From positions 2,442,501 to 2,506,500 of the forward strand of contig NZ_CP067977.1 of NCBI RefSeq assembly GCF_016656965.1: a stretch of 64,000 nt of DNA. Reading direction: 5' to 3'. Each line of letters starts with the position of its first letter. Positions within the stretch are counted from its first letter, which is position 1. Below are positions 35,866-45,255 of the stretch, one piece after another. This DNA is from Brevundimonas vitisensis. Lineage in GTDB: Bacteria > Pseudomonadota > Alphaproteobacteria > Caulobacterales > Caulobacteraceae. The translations under genes and the position numbers were made by a program. The notes beneath the pieces are model-generated. The model was not told the origin of the DNA and did no database searches. It was given only the letters and a program-made list of their open reading frames with translations.

Positions 35866-36013
35866 GGCACTTGGCGAAACGCGGGATCTGAGAGTCGGGA
35901 CGCAGCCAGCGGACGTGGGCGGCCCCCTTTTCGGCCGCGCGCTCGGCGTTCAGGGCCACGAGGTGTTCGCGGATGATTTCGTTGAGCTGCCCTTCTGGCG
36001 TTGGGAGAAGCTG
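35866..36013 (-). pseudogene. Remnant resembling the C-terminus of a type II R-M DNA methylase
   Basis: The minus-strand translation contains [19 protein letters not shown] and [15 protein letters not shown], which recall the usual last residues of large N6-adenine methylase proteins of the LVALNAERA...VRWLRP type. No methylase body precedes it and no start is present, so it looks like a decayed tail left by a deleted gene. The resemblance is from memory of the family. The rest of 35854-36125 holds nothing recognisable. Confidence 0.4.
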
Positions 36014-36125
36014 GCCCAAAGGGCCGGATGAAGGCCGATACCGAGCCCCGCCCCGCCGCCGATGGACTCGCCGCCGCGCGCGCGGCATGGTGGGTTAACG
36101 GTGTTTTGTGGCGGGGCCGAGGGGC

Positions 36126-36662
36126 ATGTTCAACGGGGCCTATCTGAAGCAGCGGCTGGGCTGGTACGGGGCGCTGTGGGTCGGGGGATTCCTGCTGAGC
36201 GGGGTGTCGATCCTGCTGGGCATGCTGTTCGCCGACATGATGGCCATGGCCGATATCGTTCTGCCGGTCATGATGGGGGCGGTGGGGCTGGCGCTGGGGG
36301 TCGGGGTGGTGATGGCCCTGGTGTCGGGCCAGACCCTGGGGACCAAGCTGGTGATCGTGATCCTGGCGCTGTTGCTGGTGCTGCCGCTGTTTTGGGCGCC
36401 GGTGTCGGCGGCGGTGGTAATCGCCTTCTTCGCCGACCGTTCCATCGAATATTCCGCCGTCTATGCCGGGTTCCAGATCGGGGTCAGCCGCCTGTTGTAC
36501 CCGCTGACCGAAGCGGTGCTGGGCCCGGGACTGTTCGACAGCATCTGGGGCGCATTCCAGGTGGCCGCCTCGATCGTGGGATTCTTTTCGGCCCTGTCGA
36601 ACCTGTGGCCGCGCATTCGGCGGCTGCTGGGGCCCGAGCCGGTGGCCGAGACCGTCGATTGA
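36126..36662 (+). CDS. Hypothetical inner-membrane protein, 178 residues
   Basis: Four hydrophobic segments are visible at about residues 13-35, 43-65, 75-100 and 145-165, with a short polar C-terminus. The ATG at 36126 (MFNGAYLKQRLGWYG) follows GGGGC; an earlier in-frame start at 36108 is weaker. No family recognised and no conserved neighbours in the same transcript. Codon use matches surrounding core genes. Confidence 0.7.
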   Translation: MFNGAYLKQRLGWYGALWVGGFLLSGVSILLGMLFADMMAMADIVLPVMMGAVGLALGVGVVMALVSGQTLGTKLVIVILALLLVLPLFWAPVSAAVVIAFFADRSIEYSAVYAGFQIGVSRLLYPLTEAVLGPGLFDSIWGAFQVAASIVGFFSALSNLWPRIRRLLGPEPVAETVD

Positions 36663-36805
36663 AAAAACGACGGCGCCCCACCAGCGCCTTGATCGGTGTA
36701 TAGGGACCGCGTCCCCTTTGACCGGCCCGGGTGGTGACGCCGGGGTCAGGATGGGGGCCGGCGCTGGCGTTTCCGGCGCTCGCCATTCTCGAACTCAGGT
36801 TTTCC

Positions 36806-38824
36806 ATGCCCTTTCCCGCCGTCCACCCCGCGCTCGACCGCGCGCTTCTCGAACGCGGCTATGAGCAGCCGACGCCTGTGCAGGCGGCGGTGCTGGAGGG
36901 GGGCTATGGCCAGGCGGACCTGCTGGTCTCGGCCCAGACCGGATCGGGCAAGACGGTGGCGTTCGGGACGGCGGCGGCCTCGACCCTGCTGGGCGATGAG
37001 GCGCAGTTCGGTAAGGCGGATGCGCCCCTGGCCCTGATCATCGCGCCGACGCGGGAGCTGGCGCTGCAGGTCTCGGCCGAGCTTTCGTGGCTGTATGCGT
37101 ACTCGGGGGCCAAGATCGCCACCTGCGTCGGGGGTATGGATGCCAGGAAGGAGGCGCGGGCGCTGAACTTTGGCATCCATATCGTGGTCGGCACGCCCGG
37201 CCGCCTGAAGGACCATATCGATCGCGGCAATCTGGACCTGTCGGCCCTGCGGCTGGTGGTGCTGGACGAGGCCGACGAGATGCTGGACATGGGGTTCCGC
37301 GAGGACCTGGAGTTCATTCTGGAGCAGTCGCCGCCCGAGCGGCGGACGCTGCTGTTCTCGGCCACCATCGCGCGCGAGATCGCGACCCTGGCCAAACGCT
37401 ATCAGCGGGACGCGGTCCGCATCGACACCACCGACAAGAGCCAGCCGCACGGCGATATCGAATACCGTGCCATGAGGATCGCGCCGAACGAGATCGAGCA
37501 TGCGGTGGTCAATGTGCTGCGCTTCTTTGAAGTGCCGGGGGCGCTGGTCTTCTGTGCGACGCGCGATGCGGTGCGGCACCTGCAGTCCTCGCTGCTGGAG
37601 CGGGGGTTCAACTCGGTCGGACTGTCGGGCGAGCTTAGCCAGCGCGAGCGGACGGATGCGCTGCAGGCGCTGCGGGACGGACGGGCGCGGGTCTGTGTGG
37701 CCACGGACGTGGCGGCGCGGGGGCTGGACCTGCCGGACCTGGGGCTGGTGATCCATGCCGAACTGCCGGTGAACCGGGCGGCGCTGCTGCACCGGTCGGG
37801 CCGGACCGGACGGGCGGGGAAGAAGGGGGTCTCGGTCCTGCTGGTGCCGCACACCCGCCGCCGCAAGGCCGAGATGCTGCTGGCCAATGCCGGGGTCGAG
37901 GCGACCTGGGGCGGGGCACCGACCGCCGACGAGATCCGGGCCAAGGACGAGAGCCGCCTGTTCGACGACGCCCTGTTCGACCATGAGGCGACCGACGAGG
38001 ACATGGCCCTGGCCAACCGGCTGATCGGAGAGCGCAGCGCGATCGAGATCGCTTGTGCCCTGGTCAGGCTGCAAAGGAAGGAACTGCCGGCGCCGGAGGA
38101 ACTGCTGGACCCCGGCACCATTCACGCGCCCGCCAAGCGGACCCGCAGGGACGGCGAGGGCGAGAGCTTCGTGGCCGAGCCCTGGCCGGGGGAGCGGCTG
38201 GGCCCGGACGAGGTGGTCTGGTTCCGCATGGATGTGGGCCGGACCAAGAATGCCGATCCGAAATGGCTGATCCCGCTGATCTGCCGCGTCGGCCACATCA
38301 CCAAGGCCCAGATCGGCGCCATCCGCACCTTACCCAACGAGACCCGGTTCGAGATCGCCAAGACGCACGAGGCCAAGTTCCGTGAGGCCCTGAAGACCAG
38401 CCCGCGCGACGACGTGACCATCACCCCGTCCGAGGCTCCCGGCCAGGGCGGCGGCTATAAGGGCGACAAGCCCGGAAAGGGTGGGCCCAAGCCGGACTTC
38501 AAGAAGAAGGATTTCGGCAAGCCCGACTTCAAGAAGAAGCCTTATGCCCGCGACGATCGCCCGGCGCCGGAAGCGGCGGAGGGCCGGCCCGAGCGGCGGC
38601 CCTTCTCGCGCGAGGAGCGGATCGGCGGTGGCGGCGGCGACCCGCGTCCGGCCCATCGCAAGCCGCCATATCGCGCGGAAGCGGGCGAAAAGGCACCCTA
38701 TGCGCCGCGCACCGATGCCGAGGCCCCGCGCCCGCCCAAGGCCCCCTTCAAGGGCAAGACCGGAACCAAGACCGGCGCCTTCAAGGCCGGTGGCAAGCCG
38801 AGCGGGTTCAAGCCGAAGCGCTGA
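36806..38824 (+). CDS. DEAD-box ATP-dependent RNA helicase with DbpA-type RNA-binding domain
   Basis: The 672-residue helicase likely acts in ribosome assembly or RNA turnover. The start MPFPAVHPALDRALLERGYEQPTPVQ contains the Q motif; then AQTGSGKT, PTRELALQ, DEADEMLDMGF (motif II), SATI and HRSGRTGR. Around residues 465-530 a DbpA-like RNA-binding domain (WFRMDVGRTKNADPKWLIP) appears, as in DeaD/CsdA. The C-terminal ~120 residues are disordered, Lys/Gly/Pro-rich, with repeated PDFKKK units. An upstream in-frame start at 36731 is less likely. Confidence 0.93.
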   Translation: MPFPAVHPALDRALLERGYEQPTPVQAAVLEGGYGQADLLVSAQTGSGKTVAFGTAAASTLLGDEAQFGKADAPLALIIAPTRELALQVSAELSWLYAYSGAKIATCVGGMDARKEARALNFGIHIVVGTPGRLKDHIDRGNLDLSALRLVVLDEADEMLDMGFREDLEFILEQSPPERRTLLFSATIAREIATLAKRYQRDAVRIDTTDKSQPHGDIEYRAMRIAPNEIEHAVVNVLRFFEVPGALVFCATRDAVRHLQSSLLERGFNSVGLSGELSQRERTDALQALRDGRARVCVATDVAARGLDLPDLGLVIHAELPVNRAALLHRSGRTGRAGKKGVSVLLVPHTRRRKAEMLLANAGVEATWGGAPTADEIRAKDESRLFDDALFDHEATDEDMALANRLIGERSAIEIACALVRLQRKELPAPEELLDPGTIHAPAKRTRRDGEGESFVAEPWPGERLGPDEVVWFRMDVGRTKNADPKWLIPLICRVGHITKAQIGAIRTLPNETRFEIAKTHEAKFREALKTSPRDDVTITPSEAPGQGGGYKGDKPGKGGPKPDFKKKDFGKPDFKKKPYARDDRPAPEAAEGRPERRPFSREERIGGGGGDPRPAHRKPPYRAEAGEKAPYAPRTDAEAPRPPKAPFKGKTGTKTGAFKAGGKPSGFKPKR

Positions 38825-38996
38825 CGGATCGTGCCTCCACCCCATTCCGACCCTTCCCCCTTCCAGGGGAAGGGCCGGGGTGACATTGCCGCTGAACATA
38901 CACACCGAACATCGCTGCGGGCGTGAAGTGTCCAACAAGTTTGCAATGCAAACCAGTCTGTGAGATACGGGCTCTTCGACGAGGGGGAGCGCCATT
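38825..38996. other. Intergenic region with a palindromic CCTTCCCC element
   Basis: Between the helicase and the acyltransferase, CCCTTCCCCCTTCCAGGGGAAGGG (two pairing halves around 38855-38876, loop CTTCC) forms a stem of about 8 bp followed by GCCGGGG. It is similar in style to the GGGGAGGG repeats at 55635-55724 and may be a member of a dispersed palindrome family. The rest shows nothing clear. Confidence 0.4.
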
Positions 38997-40217
38997 ATGT
39001 CATCGGCCACGACCGATCCGACCGACCGCCTGCATGGGCTGGATGCCCTGAGGGGCGGGGCCCTGCTGCTGGGCATCGTGCTGCATGCCAGCCTGGCCTA
39101 TACGCCCACGCCGATGTGGATCGTGGCTGAGGACGGTTCGCAGGTGGCCAGCACGCTGTTCTTTGCGATCCACCTGTTCCGGATGACGGCCTTCTTCATC
39201 ATCGCCGGTCTGTTCGCCCACATGATGCTGGAGCGGCGGGGCTGGGCGGGGTTCGTGCGTAACCGGCTGGCGCGGATCGCCGGGCCGCTGGGTCTGCTGT
39301 GGACGCCGGTGTTCGCCGCCTTCCTGATCGCCCTGTTGTGGAAGGTGGCCATCGACAACGGCGGCAGCCTGCCGACCGAGGGGCCGCCGCAGCCGCCGAT
39401 GACGGTGTTCAACTTTCCCCTGCTGCACCTGTGGTTCCTGTGGGTGCTGCTGATCTTCTATGCCGTGGTTCTGGTGCTAAGGGCCCCGTTCGCGGCGCTG
39501 GACCGGTCGGGCGGCTGGGGCCGGAGGGTCGATCGCCTGACGGGCGCCGCCACGGGGCCGTGGTCGCCGCTGGTGCTGGGTGCGCCGCTGGCCGTGGCCA
39601 TGGCCTGGGTGCCCGGCTGGATTCCGTTTGTCGGCATCCCGACGCCCGACACCGGACTGGTGCCCAATGCCATCGCCCTGACCGGGTTCGGCACGGCGTT
39701 TCTGTTCGGCTTTCTGCTGGACCGTCGCCGCGACCTGCTGGTCCGGATCGAGCGGCTGTGGCCGGTCTTTCTGGTCATGGCGCTGGGCACGGGCACAGGG
39801 GCCTGGGTGTTGGGAGGCGGGGCCATGCCGCAACTGGCCCCGGTGGCCGATCCCGTGGCGCGCGCCGGTGCGGCCGCGGTCTATGGCTTTGCCGTCTTCG
39901 CCAGCGCCCTGGCCGCCATGGCCCTGTGTCTGCGGTTCCTGTCGGGATACAGCGCGGTCCGGCGATACCTGGCCGATGCCTCCTACTGGATCTACATCGT
40001 GCACATGCCGATCGTGCTGGCCCTTCAGGTGGTCATGTTCCAGATCGAGGCGGCGTGGTGGATCAAGTTCGCCGTGGTGATCGTCGGCACCTTTGCGATC
40101 AGCCTGGCCAGCTATGAGCTGCTGGTGCGCCACACCTTCGTCGGGGGCTGGCTGAATGGACGGCGCATCCCCTGGCGCAAGGCCAGGGCCGGGACCGACG
40201 CGCTTCCCGCCGAATAG
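38997..40217 (+). CDS. Acyltransferase family membrane protein (OpgC/MdoC-like)
   Basis: The 406-residue protein has about ten hydrophobic segments and the acyltransferase-3 start LHGLDALRGGALLLGIVLHASLAY with the catalytic-type His in the first helix, followed by RMTAFFIIAGLFA and late WIYIVHMPIVLALQ. This pattern is typical of OpgC-like transferases that modify periplasmic glucans or other surface glycans with succinyl or acetyl groups. The acceptor is unknown. It appears to be a single-gene unit. Confidence 0.85.
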   Translation: MSSATTDPTDRLHGLDALRGGALLLGIVLHASLAYTPTPMWIVAEDGSQVASTLFFAIHLFRMTAFFIIAGLFAHMMLERRGWAGFVRNRLARIAGPLGLLWTPVFAAFLIALLWKVAIDNGGSLPTEGPPQPPMTVFNFPLLHLWFLWVLLIFYAVVLVLRAPFAALDRSGGWGRRVDRLTGAATGPWSPLVLGAPLAVAMAWVPGWIPFVGIPTPDTGLVPNAIALTGFGTAFLFGFLLDRRRDLLVRIERLWPVFLVMALGTGTGAWVLGGGAMPQLAPVADPVARAGAAAVYGFAVFASALAAMALCLRFLSGYSAVRRYLADASYWIYIVHMPIVLALQVVMFQIEAAWWIKFAVVIVGTFAISLASYELLVRHTFVGGWLNGRRIPWRKARAGTDALPAE

Positions 40218-40295
40218 CCACCTCGCCGAATAGCTTGCCAACACAGATCGGCTCGTCCACGCCAGGCGAGCCGGACGCCCCATGAGAGTCGCGCC

Positions 40296-40958
40296 ATGAC
40301 CGCCAAGACCCGCAGCAATCCCGAGGCCGATCTGGCCTTTCTTCGCGCCATCGTCGAGGGCGGCCACAACAGCGGCAAGGCCATGCTGACCATGGGGGTG
40401 GCCTATATGGCCGGGGGGCTGCTTTACGGTCTGCAGTGCCTGTTTCACCTGGGCCAGATCTGGGGCGTGATCCGCTGGCCGGCGCTGCCGACGCTGGCCT
40501 TTGTCGTCTTCATCACCCTGGCCTTTATCGCCGTCATGGTCTGGGCCGTGCGCGAGGATCGCAAACAGGGGGTCTCGGCCGGGCCGGTGGTCACGCGGAC
40601 CATGAATGCAGCCTTCACCGGCACGGGCATGGTCAATCTGGCTGTCATCATCATCTTCGGCGTCGGGTCCAGCCGGGACCAGGACTTTGCCGTCTGGCTG
40701 TATTATCCGGCCATCATCTTCGCAGGGCAGGCGGCGGCCTGGTATGTAGCCTGGTCGCTGAAGAAGCGCCCGTGGATGCTGGCCACCTCGGCCGGGGGAT
40801 GGGTGACGGCGGTGGTGCTGGGCCTGCTGGTCCGCCAGCCGGACGTCTATATGTATGTCTGCACCGCCGCGCTGTTCCTGCTGTTCGCCCTGCCGGGTTG
40901 GGTCATGGTGCGCGGGGCCCTGCGCGCGCGGGCCGTGGACCTGAAGGCTGCGGACTGA
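40296..40958 (+). CDS. Hypothetical six-helix membrane protein
   Basis: The 220-residue protein has six likely membrane segments beginning near residue 30 after a polar N-terminus (MTAKTRSNPEADLAFLRAIVE). The family is not recognised. The next gene, a small winged-helix regulator, starts 2 bp after its stop, so the two are cotranscribed. Membrane protein plus HTH_34-type regulator pairs are common, and the regulator may control this gene. Confidence 0.75.
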   Translation: MTAKTRSNPEADLAFLRAIVEGGHNSGKAMLTMGVAYMAGGLLYGLQCLFHLGQIWGVIRWPALPTLAFVVFITLAFIAVMVWAVREDRKQGVSAGPVVTRTMNAAFTGTGMVNLAVIIIFGVGSSRDQDFAVWLYYPAIIFAGQAAAWYVAWSLKKRPWMLATSAGGWVTAVVLGLLVRQPDVYMYVCTAALFLLFALPGWVMVRGALRARAVDLKAAD

Positions 40959-40960
40959 TC

Positions 40961-41263
40961 ATGGGGCTGGGCGATCTGGGCAAGATCGATGAGGTGATCC
41001 ATGGCCGGTTGCGGCTGGGGATCATGATCTATCTTGCCGATGTGGAGACCGCCGAGTTCACAGAGCTGAAGTCGGCGCTGGAGACCAGCCAGGGCAATCT
41101 GTCGGTTCATCTGAAGAAGCTGACCGAGGCCGGATACGTCGCCATCGACAAGAGTTTCCGCAACAACAAGCCCCTGACCCGCGCCTCGATCACGCCTGCC
41201 GGCCGCAAAGCCTTTGCCGCCTATCTGGAAGCCCTGGGCGGATTGATCGGGAGGCCAACATGA
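40961..41263 (+). CDS. Small winged-helix transcriptional regulator
   Basis: The 100-residue protein is a single winged-helix domain: HGRLRLGIMIYLADVETAEF at the start, then LKSALETSQGNLSVHLKKLTEAGYVAI as recognition region and a wing (SFRNNKPLTRASITPAGRKAF). It resembles the HTH_34/MarR-like regulators of about 100 residues. It follows the membrane protein by 2 bp and overlaps folP by ATGA, so folP is translated from the same message or a promoter inside this gene. Confidence 0.88.
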   Translation: MGLGDLGKIDEVIHGRLRLGIMIYLADVETAEFTELKSALETSQGNLSVHLKKLTEAGYVAIDKSFRNNKPLTRASITPAGRKAFAAYLEALGGLIGRPT

Positions 41264-42123
41264 TCGGAAGCCGCATACTGGACGGTGTGCTGACCCTGAT
41301 GTTCGGGGAAAAGGTGGTGCGTGAGGTGCCGCGCGTGATGGGGATCGTCAACGTCACGCCCGACAGCTTCTCGGATGGCGGTCGGCTGGGTTCGGCCCAA
41401 GCGGCGGTGGACCACGGGCTGGCATTGGTCGAGCAGGGGGCGGCCATCCTGGACATCGGCGGTGAAAGCACCCGTCCCGGAGCCGGGCCGGTCGAGGAGG
41501 CAGAGGAGATCGATCGGGTGGTGCCGGTGATCCTGGGTCTACGCGACCGCTGGGCCGGGCCGATCAGCATCGACACCATGAAGCCGGCCGTGGCCCGCGC
41601 CGCCGTCGCCGCCGGGGCCACGATGTGGAACGACGTCACGGCCCTGACCTATAGTCCCGAGGCCCCGGCAGTCGCCGCCGACCTTGGGTGCGAGGTCGTG
41701 CTGATGCATATGCGCGGTGCGCCGCGAACCATGCAGGCCGATCCCGCCTATGACGATGTAGTCGCCGAGGTCTGTGGCTGGCTGGTCGGGCGGGCCCAGG
41801 CGGCCATGGCGGCGGGGGTGGCGCGCGAGCGTATCTGGCTGGATCCCGGCCTAGGCTTCGGCAAGACGCTGGAGCACAATCTGGCGCTGACCCGCGCGGT
41901 GGACCGGCTGGCGGCACGGGGATTTCCGGTGCTGTACGGAGCCAGCCGCAAGCGGATGATCGCCGCCATCGACCCGTCGGCTACCGATCCCGGCGACAGA
42001 CTGGGCGGGTCGCTGGCCCTGGCGCTGGAAGCCGCGCGGCGCGGTGCAGGGATCATCCGGGTCCATGATGTGCGCGAGACGGTCCAGGCCCTGGCGGTGC
42101 AGGAGGCGCTGGCGCGGGACTGA
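41260..42123 (+). CDS. folP: Dihydropteroate synthase FolP
   Basis: FolP joins p-aminobenzoate to dihydropterin pyrophosphate in folate synthesis and is the sulfonamide target. The 287-residue protein has MGIVNVTPDSFSDGG near residue 27, DIGGESTRPGA, the pterin-binding SIDTMKP, MHMRGAPRTMQ and the C-terminal SRKRMI and IIRVHDVRETVQA. All signatures are intact. It overlaps the winged-helix gene by ATGA, an unusual partner that may be accidental gene packing. Confidence 0.96.
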   Translation: MIGSRILDGVLTLMFGEKVVREVPRVMGIVNVTPDSFSDGGRLGSAQAAVDHGLALVEQGAAILDIGGESTRPGAGPVEEAEEIDRVVPVILGLRDRWAGPISIDTMKPAVARAAVAAGATMWNDVTALTYSPEAPAVAADLGCEVVLMHMRGAPRTMQADPAYDDVVAEVCGWLVGRAQAAMAAGVARERIWLDPGLGFGKTLEHNLALTRAVDRLAARGFPVLYGASRKRMIAAIDPSATDPGDRLGGSLALALEAARRGAGIIRVHDVRETVQALAVQEALARD

Positions 42124-42197
42124 GCGCCGCAGGCGGGTGGGGCTGCGTCGGGCGATTTTGCCTTGCCCCCCGTCGCGGTCTGTCCCATCTGGCGGGG

Positions 42198-42539
42198 ATG
42201 TCTCCGATCGCGATCAATCCGTGGCTGGCCCTGGTCATTGCCGGGCTGCTGGAAGTGGGCTGGGCCTCCGGGTTCAAATTCGTCGGGCCGCAGCGGCCCG
42301 TGACGTCGCTGGCGGTCGGGGTGGCGATGCTGGCCAGCTTCTGGTTCCTGTGGCTGGCGACGCAGAAGCTGCCGATCGGCACGGCCTATGCCATCTGGAC
42401 CGGGATCGGGGCGGTGGGGGCGGCCAGCGTTGGCATGCTGGTCTATGGCGAGCCGACGACGACGATCCGTATCCTGTGCATCGTCCTGATCGTCGCGGGG
42501 ATCGTGGGGCTGAAGCTGTTTTCCGGCGCACCGGCGTGA
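42198..42539 (+). CDS. sugE: SMR-family transporter, SugE/Gdx-like guanidinium exporter
   Basis: The 113-residue protein has four membrane helices and the SMR signature with the essential Glu in LEVGWASGFK; the Trp after the EVG is characteristic of SugE/Gdx exporters, which exchange guanidinium for protons, and not of EmrE multidrug pumps. YAIWTGIGAVGAA and GEPTT are also typical. No guanidine riboswitch is apparent in the 74-bp upstream gap. Its stop overlaps the thiD start (GTGA). Confidence 0.88.
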   Translation: MSPIAINPWLALVIAGLLEVGWASGFKFVGPQRPVTSLAVGVAMLASFWFLWLATQKLPIGTAYAIWTGIGAVGAASVGMLVYGEPTTTIRILCIVLIVAGIVGLKLFSGAPA

Positions 42540-43375
42540 CGGCTCAAGCAGCGAGCGACCGCGTCGCGAGCGGTAGCCTGCCGAGGGGCAGGGTCCTGAT
42601 CCTTGCCGGCTCGGATTCGGGCGGCGGGGCGGGCATCCAGGCGGACATCAAGGCGGTGACGATGCTGGGGGGCTATGCCGCCACGGCCATCACCGCCATC
42701 ACCGTTCAGAACACCCTGGGCGTGCACGGCGTGCATCCCCTGCCGCTGGACCTGATCACGGCCCAGGCGCGGGCCGTGCTGGACGACATCGGGGCCGATG
42801 CGATCAAGACCGGCATGCTGGGATCGGTGGGTGTGGTCGAGGCGGTGGCCGCCGTTCTGGACAGCGCGACCGTGCCCGCCGTGGTCGATCCGGTCATGGT
42901 GGCCAAGGGCGGGGCGGCCCTGCTGGACGATGCGGCGGTCGGTGCGGTGCGGAGCTTGATGATCCCGCGCGCGGCGCTGCTGACCCCCAATGCGCCCGAG
43001 GCCGAGGCCCTGACCGGTGTCGCCGTCGCCGATCTGGACGGCCAGAGGCGGGCGGGCGAGGCGCTGCTGCGGCTGGGGGCGCGGGCGGTGCTGATGAAGG
43101 GCGGCCATGTGCCGGGCGAGGTTCTGACCGACCTGTTGCTGACGCCCGACGGCGAGACCCTGCTGACCAGCGAACGGATCGACACCCGCCATACCCACGG
43201 CACCGGATGCACCCTGGCCAGTGCCTGTGCGGCCGGGCTGGCGCGGGGGCTGCCGCTGGAACAGGCGGTGGCCCAGGCCTGGGCCTATGTGGCCGAGGCC
43301 ATACGCCGGGCCCCCGGCCTGGGCGGCGGGCACGGTCCGCTGGATCACGGCTGGCCGGTGCGGGGTCGGGAATGA
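42536..43375 (+). CDS. thiD: Hydroxymethylpyrimidine/phosphomethylpyrimidine kinase ThiD
   Basis: ThiD phosphorylates HMP and HMP-P for thiamine synthesis. The 279-residue product starts at GTG 42536, overlapping the sugE stop. Motifs: VLILAGSDSGGGAGIQADIK near residue 22, VQNTLGVHGVH, IKTGMLGS, DPVMVAKGG, LLTPNAPEAEALTG, VLMKGGH and the anion-hole/catalytic HTHGTGCTLAS. Length and motifs agree with a full single-domain enzyme. It is followed by an overlapping nucleotidyltransferase gene. Confidence 0.95.
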   Translation: MTAQAASDRVASGSLPRGRVLILAGSDSGGGAGIQADIKAVTMLGGYAATAITAITVQNTLGVHGVHPLPLDLITAQARAVLDDIGADAIKTGMLGSVGVVEAVAAVLDSATVPAVVDPVMVAKGGAALLDDAAVGAVRSLMIPRAALLTPNAPEAEALTGVAVADLDGQRRAGEALLRLGARAVLMKGGHVPGEVLTDLLLTPDGETLLTSERIDTRHTHGTGCTLASACAAGLARGLPLEQAVAQAWAYVAEAIRRAPGLGGGHGPLDHGWPVRGRE

Positions 43376-43950
43376 GCGATTTGGAGCACCGCCTGACGGA
43401 GATCGTCCGGGCCGATCCCGCGCTGATGCAGGTGCTGACCACGGTGCGGAGGCTGGGCCTGCCCGATTGGCGCGTGTTTTCGGGGGCGGTCTATCAGGGG
43501 GTCTGGAATGCAATGACGGGGCGGCCCGTCGGATACGGCATCAAGGACTACGACCTCGGCTATTTCGACCCGGATACGTCCTGGGACGCCGAGGACGTCG
43601 TCATCAGACGCGTCGCCGCCGCCTTCGACGAACCGCTGCGGTCCATGGTCGAGGTGCGCAACCAGGCGCGGGTGCATCTGTGGTTTCAGGACCGGTTTGG
43701 CGAACCCTATGAGCCGCTGGCCCATACCGACGAGGCCTTGTCGCGCTTCGTGACGCCGGCGTTCGGGGTCGGGGTGCGGCTGGAGGCGGACGACACGATC
43801 AGCGTGGCCGCGCCGTTCGGGCTGGAGGATGTGTTCGGCCTGACGCTGCGGCCCAATCCCCTGCGGGGGGTGGCGAGGGGCTGGCGGCGGACGGTGGACA
43901 GTGCGATGGCGCGCTGGCCCGAGATCACGGTGATGGAGCCCACGTCATGA
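43372..43950 (+). CDS. Nucleotidyltransferase family protein (DUF925-like)
   Basis: The 192-residue protein fits the nucleotidyltransferase-like family with the features [12 protein letters not shown] near residue 35, [11 protein letters not shown] (two Asp, DYD, as metal ligands), [15 protein letters not shown] and a C-terminal PNP region. Substrate is unknown. The ATG at 43372 overlaps thiD as ATGA, and its stop overlaps the PhzF gene likewise, so it lies in a four-gene overlapping run from sugE. Confidence 0.85.
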   Translation: MSDLEHRLTEIVRADPALMQVLTTVRRLGLPDWRVFSGAVYQGVWNAMTGRPVGYGIKDYDLGYFDPDTSWDAEDVVIRRVAAAFDEPLRSMVEVRNQARVHLWFQDRFGEPYEPLAHTDEALSRFVTPAFGVGVRLEADDTISVAAPFGLEDVFGLTLRPNPLRGVARGWRRTVDSAMARWPEITVMEPTS

Positions 43951-44759
43951 CCCGCCAATGGACCGTCGATGCCTTTGCCGCCGCGCCCTTCCGGGGCAAT
44001 CCGGCCTGCGTGGTCGAGCCGGTCGCGGCCTGGCAGGACGCAGGCTGGATGCAGACCGTGGCGATGGAGAACAATCAGGCCGAGACGGCCTTTTTGCGGG
44101 CCACGGACGACCCGGCGCGGTTCGATCTGCGCTGGTTCACCCCGGCGGCCGAAGTCGATCTGTGCGGCCATGCGACGATGGCGGCGGCCCATGTCCTGCT
44201 GGCCGAGCTGGGTCTGGACGTGCCTGCCGTGACCTTCGACACCCGATCGGGGCCGCTGATCGTGCGGCGGGCGGGCGAGGGCTATGAGATGGACTTTCCG
44301 GCCGATCCGCCGCGCCGGACGGACAGCCCGCCGTGTCTGAACGAGGCGCTGGGCATGGTGCCGGTCGAGGTCTGGGCCGGGCGGTATCTGGTGGCGGTGC
44401 TGGCCGATGCAGGGGCGGTGAGGGCCCTGTCGCCCGACATCCGCGCCCTGGCCACGATCCAGGGCGAGGTGGGAGAGGCGGGCCATGTCGTCGTCTGTGC
44501 GCCCGCAAATCCGGGCGACGACGTGGATGTGATCGACCGGTTCTTCGCGCCCGGCTGCGGTGTGGACGAGGACCCGGCGACGGGGTCGGCCCACTGCATC
44601 CTGGGGCCGCTGTATGCCGACCGGCTGGGCCGGGCGACCGTCCGCTTCCATCAGGCCTTTCCCGGCCGGGGCGGCGACATCGAAACGGAGGCGATGGGCG
44701 AGCGGGTCCTGCTGCGCGGCCGGGCCGTGACGGTGGTCGAAAGCCGGTTGCGGGTCTGA
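43947..44759 (+). CDS. PhzF family isomerase/epimerase
   Basis: The 270-residue protein belongs to the PhzF fold, related to diaminopimelate epimerase: [19 protein letters not shown] at the start, NNQAETAFL with the catalytic Glu, [22 protein letters not shown], and [15 protein letters not shown] in the second half. Members catalyse hydrogen shifts on varied small molecules; the substrate here is unknown, and no phenazine genes are present. It is the last gene of the overlapping run and is followed by a hairpin. Confidence 0.92.
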   Translation: MTRQWTVDAFAAAPFRGNPACVVEPVAAWQDAGWMQTVAMENNQAETAFLRATDDPARFDLRWFTPAAEVDLCGHATMAAAHVLLAELGLDVPAVTFDTRSGPLIVRRAGEGYEMDFPADPPRRTDSPPCLNEALGMVPVEVWAGRYLVAVLADAGAVRALSPDIRALATIQGEVGEAGHVVVCAPANPGDDVDVIDRFFAPGCGVDEDPATGSAHCILGPLYADRLGRATVRFHQAFPGRGGDIETEAMGERVLLRGRAVTVVESRLRV

Positions 44760-44770
44760 GCGGCAACAAA

Positions 44771-44800
44771 AAGGGCGCGACCCTTGCGGATCGCGCCCTT
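44771..44800 (-). terminator. Intrinsic terminator of the leftward secreted-protein gene
   Basis: AAGGGCGCGA (44771-44780) pairs perfectly with TCGCGCCCTT (44791-44800). On the minus strand it is followed by TTTTTGTT, a good T-run. It sits between convergent genes and may also stop rightward transcripts. Confidence 0.85.
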
Positions 44801-44834
44801 CGTCTGGCCTGAGGGGATGTCAGGCGGGGGGCGG

Positions 44835-45173
44835 TTACCAGCGGGCGCGCTGGCGGTCGCGGCGCTCATAGCGGATCTGGGCCGACAGGCTGTCGAAGCG
44901 GCGATCCAGGTCCGCCCGTTCCCAGCGGGTCAGGCCGCCGCGGCGATACTGATGTTCAAGCCGCAACAGGCCGTTGAACTGGGCGCGAAGGTGGGTCGCC
45001 TCGCGCCGGTTCAGCTGACCGCTGCGGATGCCCTGATCGATGCGGCGATCCAGATTATGCTGGCGCTGGTTGATCGACTGCCAGTTGTCGCCGCGATAGG
45101 ACTGGGCGGCCGCAGGAACCGCGACCGAAGCCGCGGCAAGGGCGAGGGCGGGGATGAGGACGTTCTTGTTCAT
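44835..45173 (-). CDS. Hypothetical secreted protein, 112 residues
   Basis: A clear Sec signal (MNKNVLIPALALAAASVAVPAAAQ, cut after AAAQ or AQS) is followed by an Arg/Gln-rich helical mature protein (INQRQHNLDRRIDQGIRSGQLNRREATHL is roughly residues 34-62). It looks like a short periplasmic coiled protein. It has its own terminator (44771-44800) and diverges from the PepSY two-component operon across a 244-bp region with TTCAG repeats, so the response regulator may control it. Confidence 0.8.
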   Translation of the reverse strand: MNKNVLIPALALAAASVAVPAAAQSYRGDNWQSINQRQHNLDRRIDQGIRSGQLNRREATHLRAQFNGLLRLEHQYRRGGLTRWERADLDRRFDSLSAQIRYERRDRQRARW

Positions 45174-45255
45174 CGGACGGTTCCTAGATTGTCTCCGGCG
45201 CAGTCCGGAATGGGCTGCGATGGGGCCATCAAATCACCCGCCGCCTGAGCCGAAG

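Noticed and set aside
42124-42197. Guanidine riboswitch before sugE
   Set aside because: The 74-bp gap shows no guanidine aptamer consensus that I can see.
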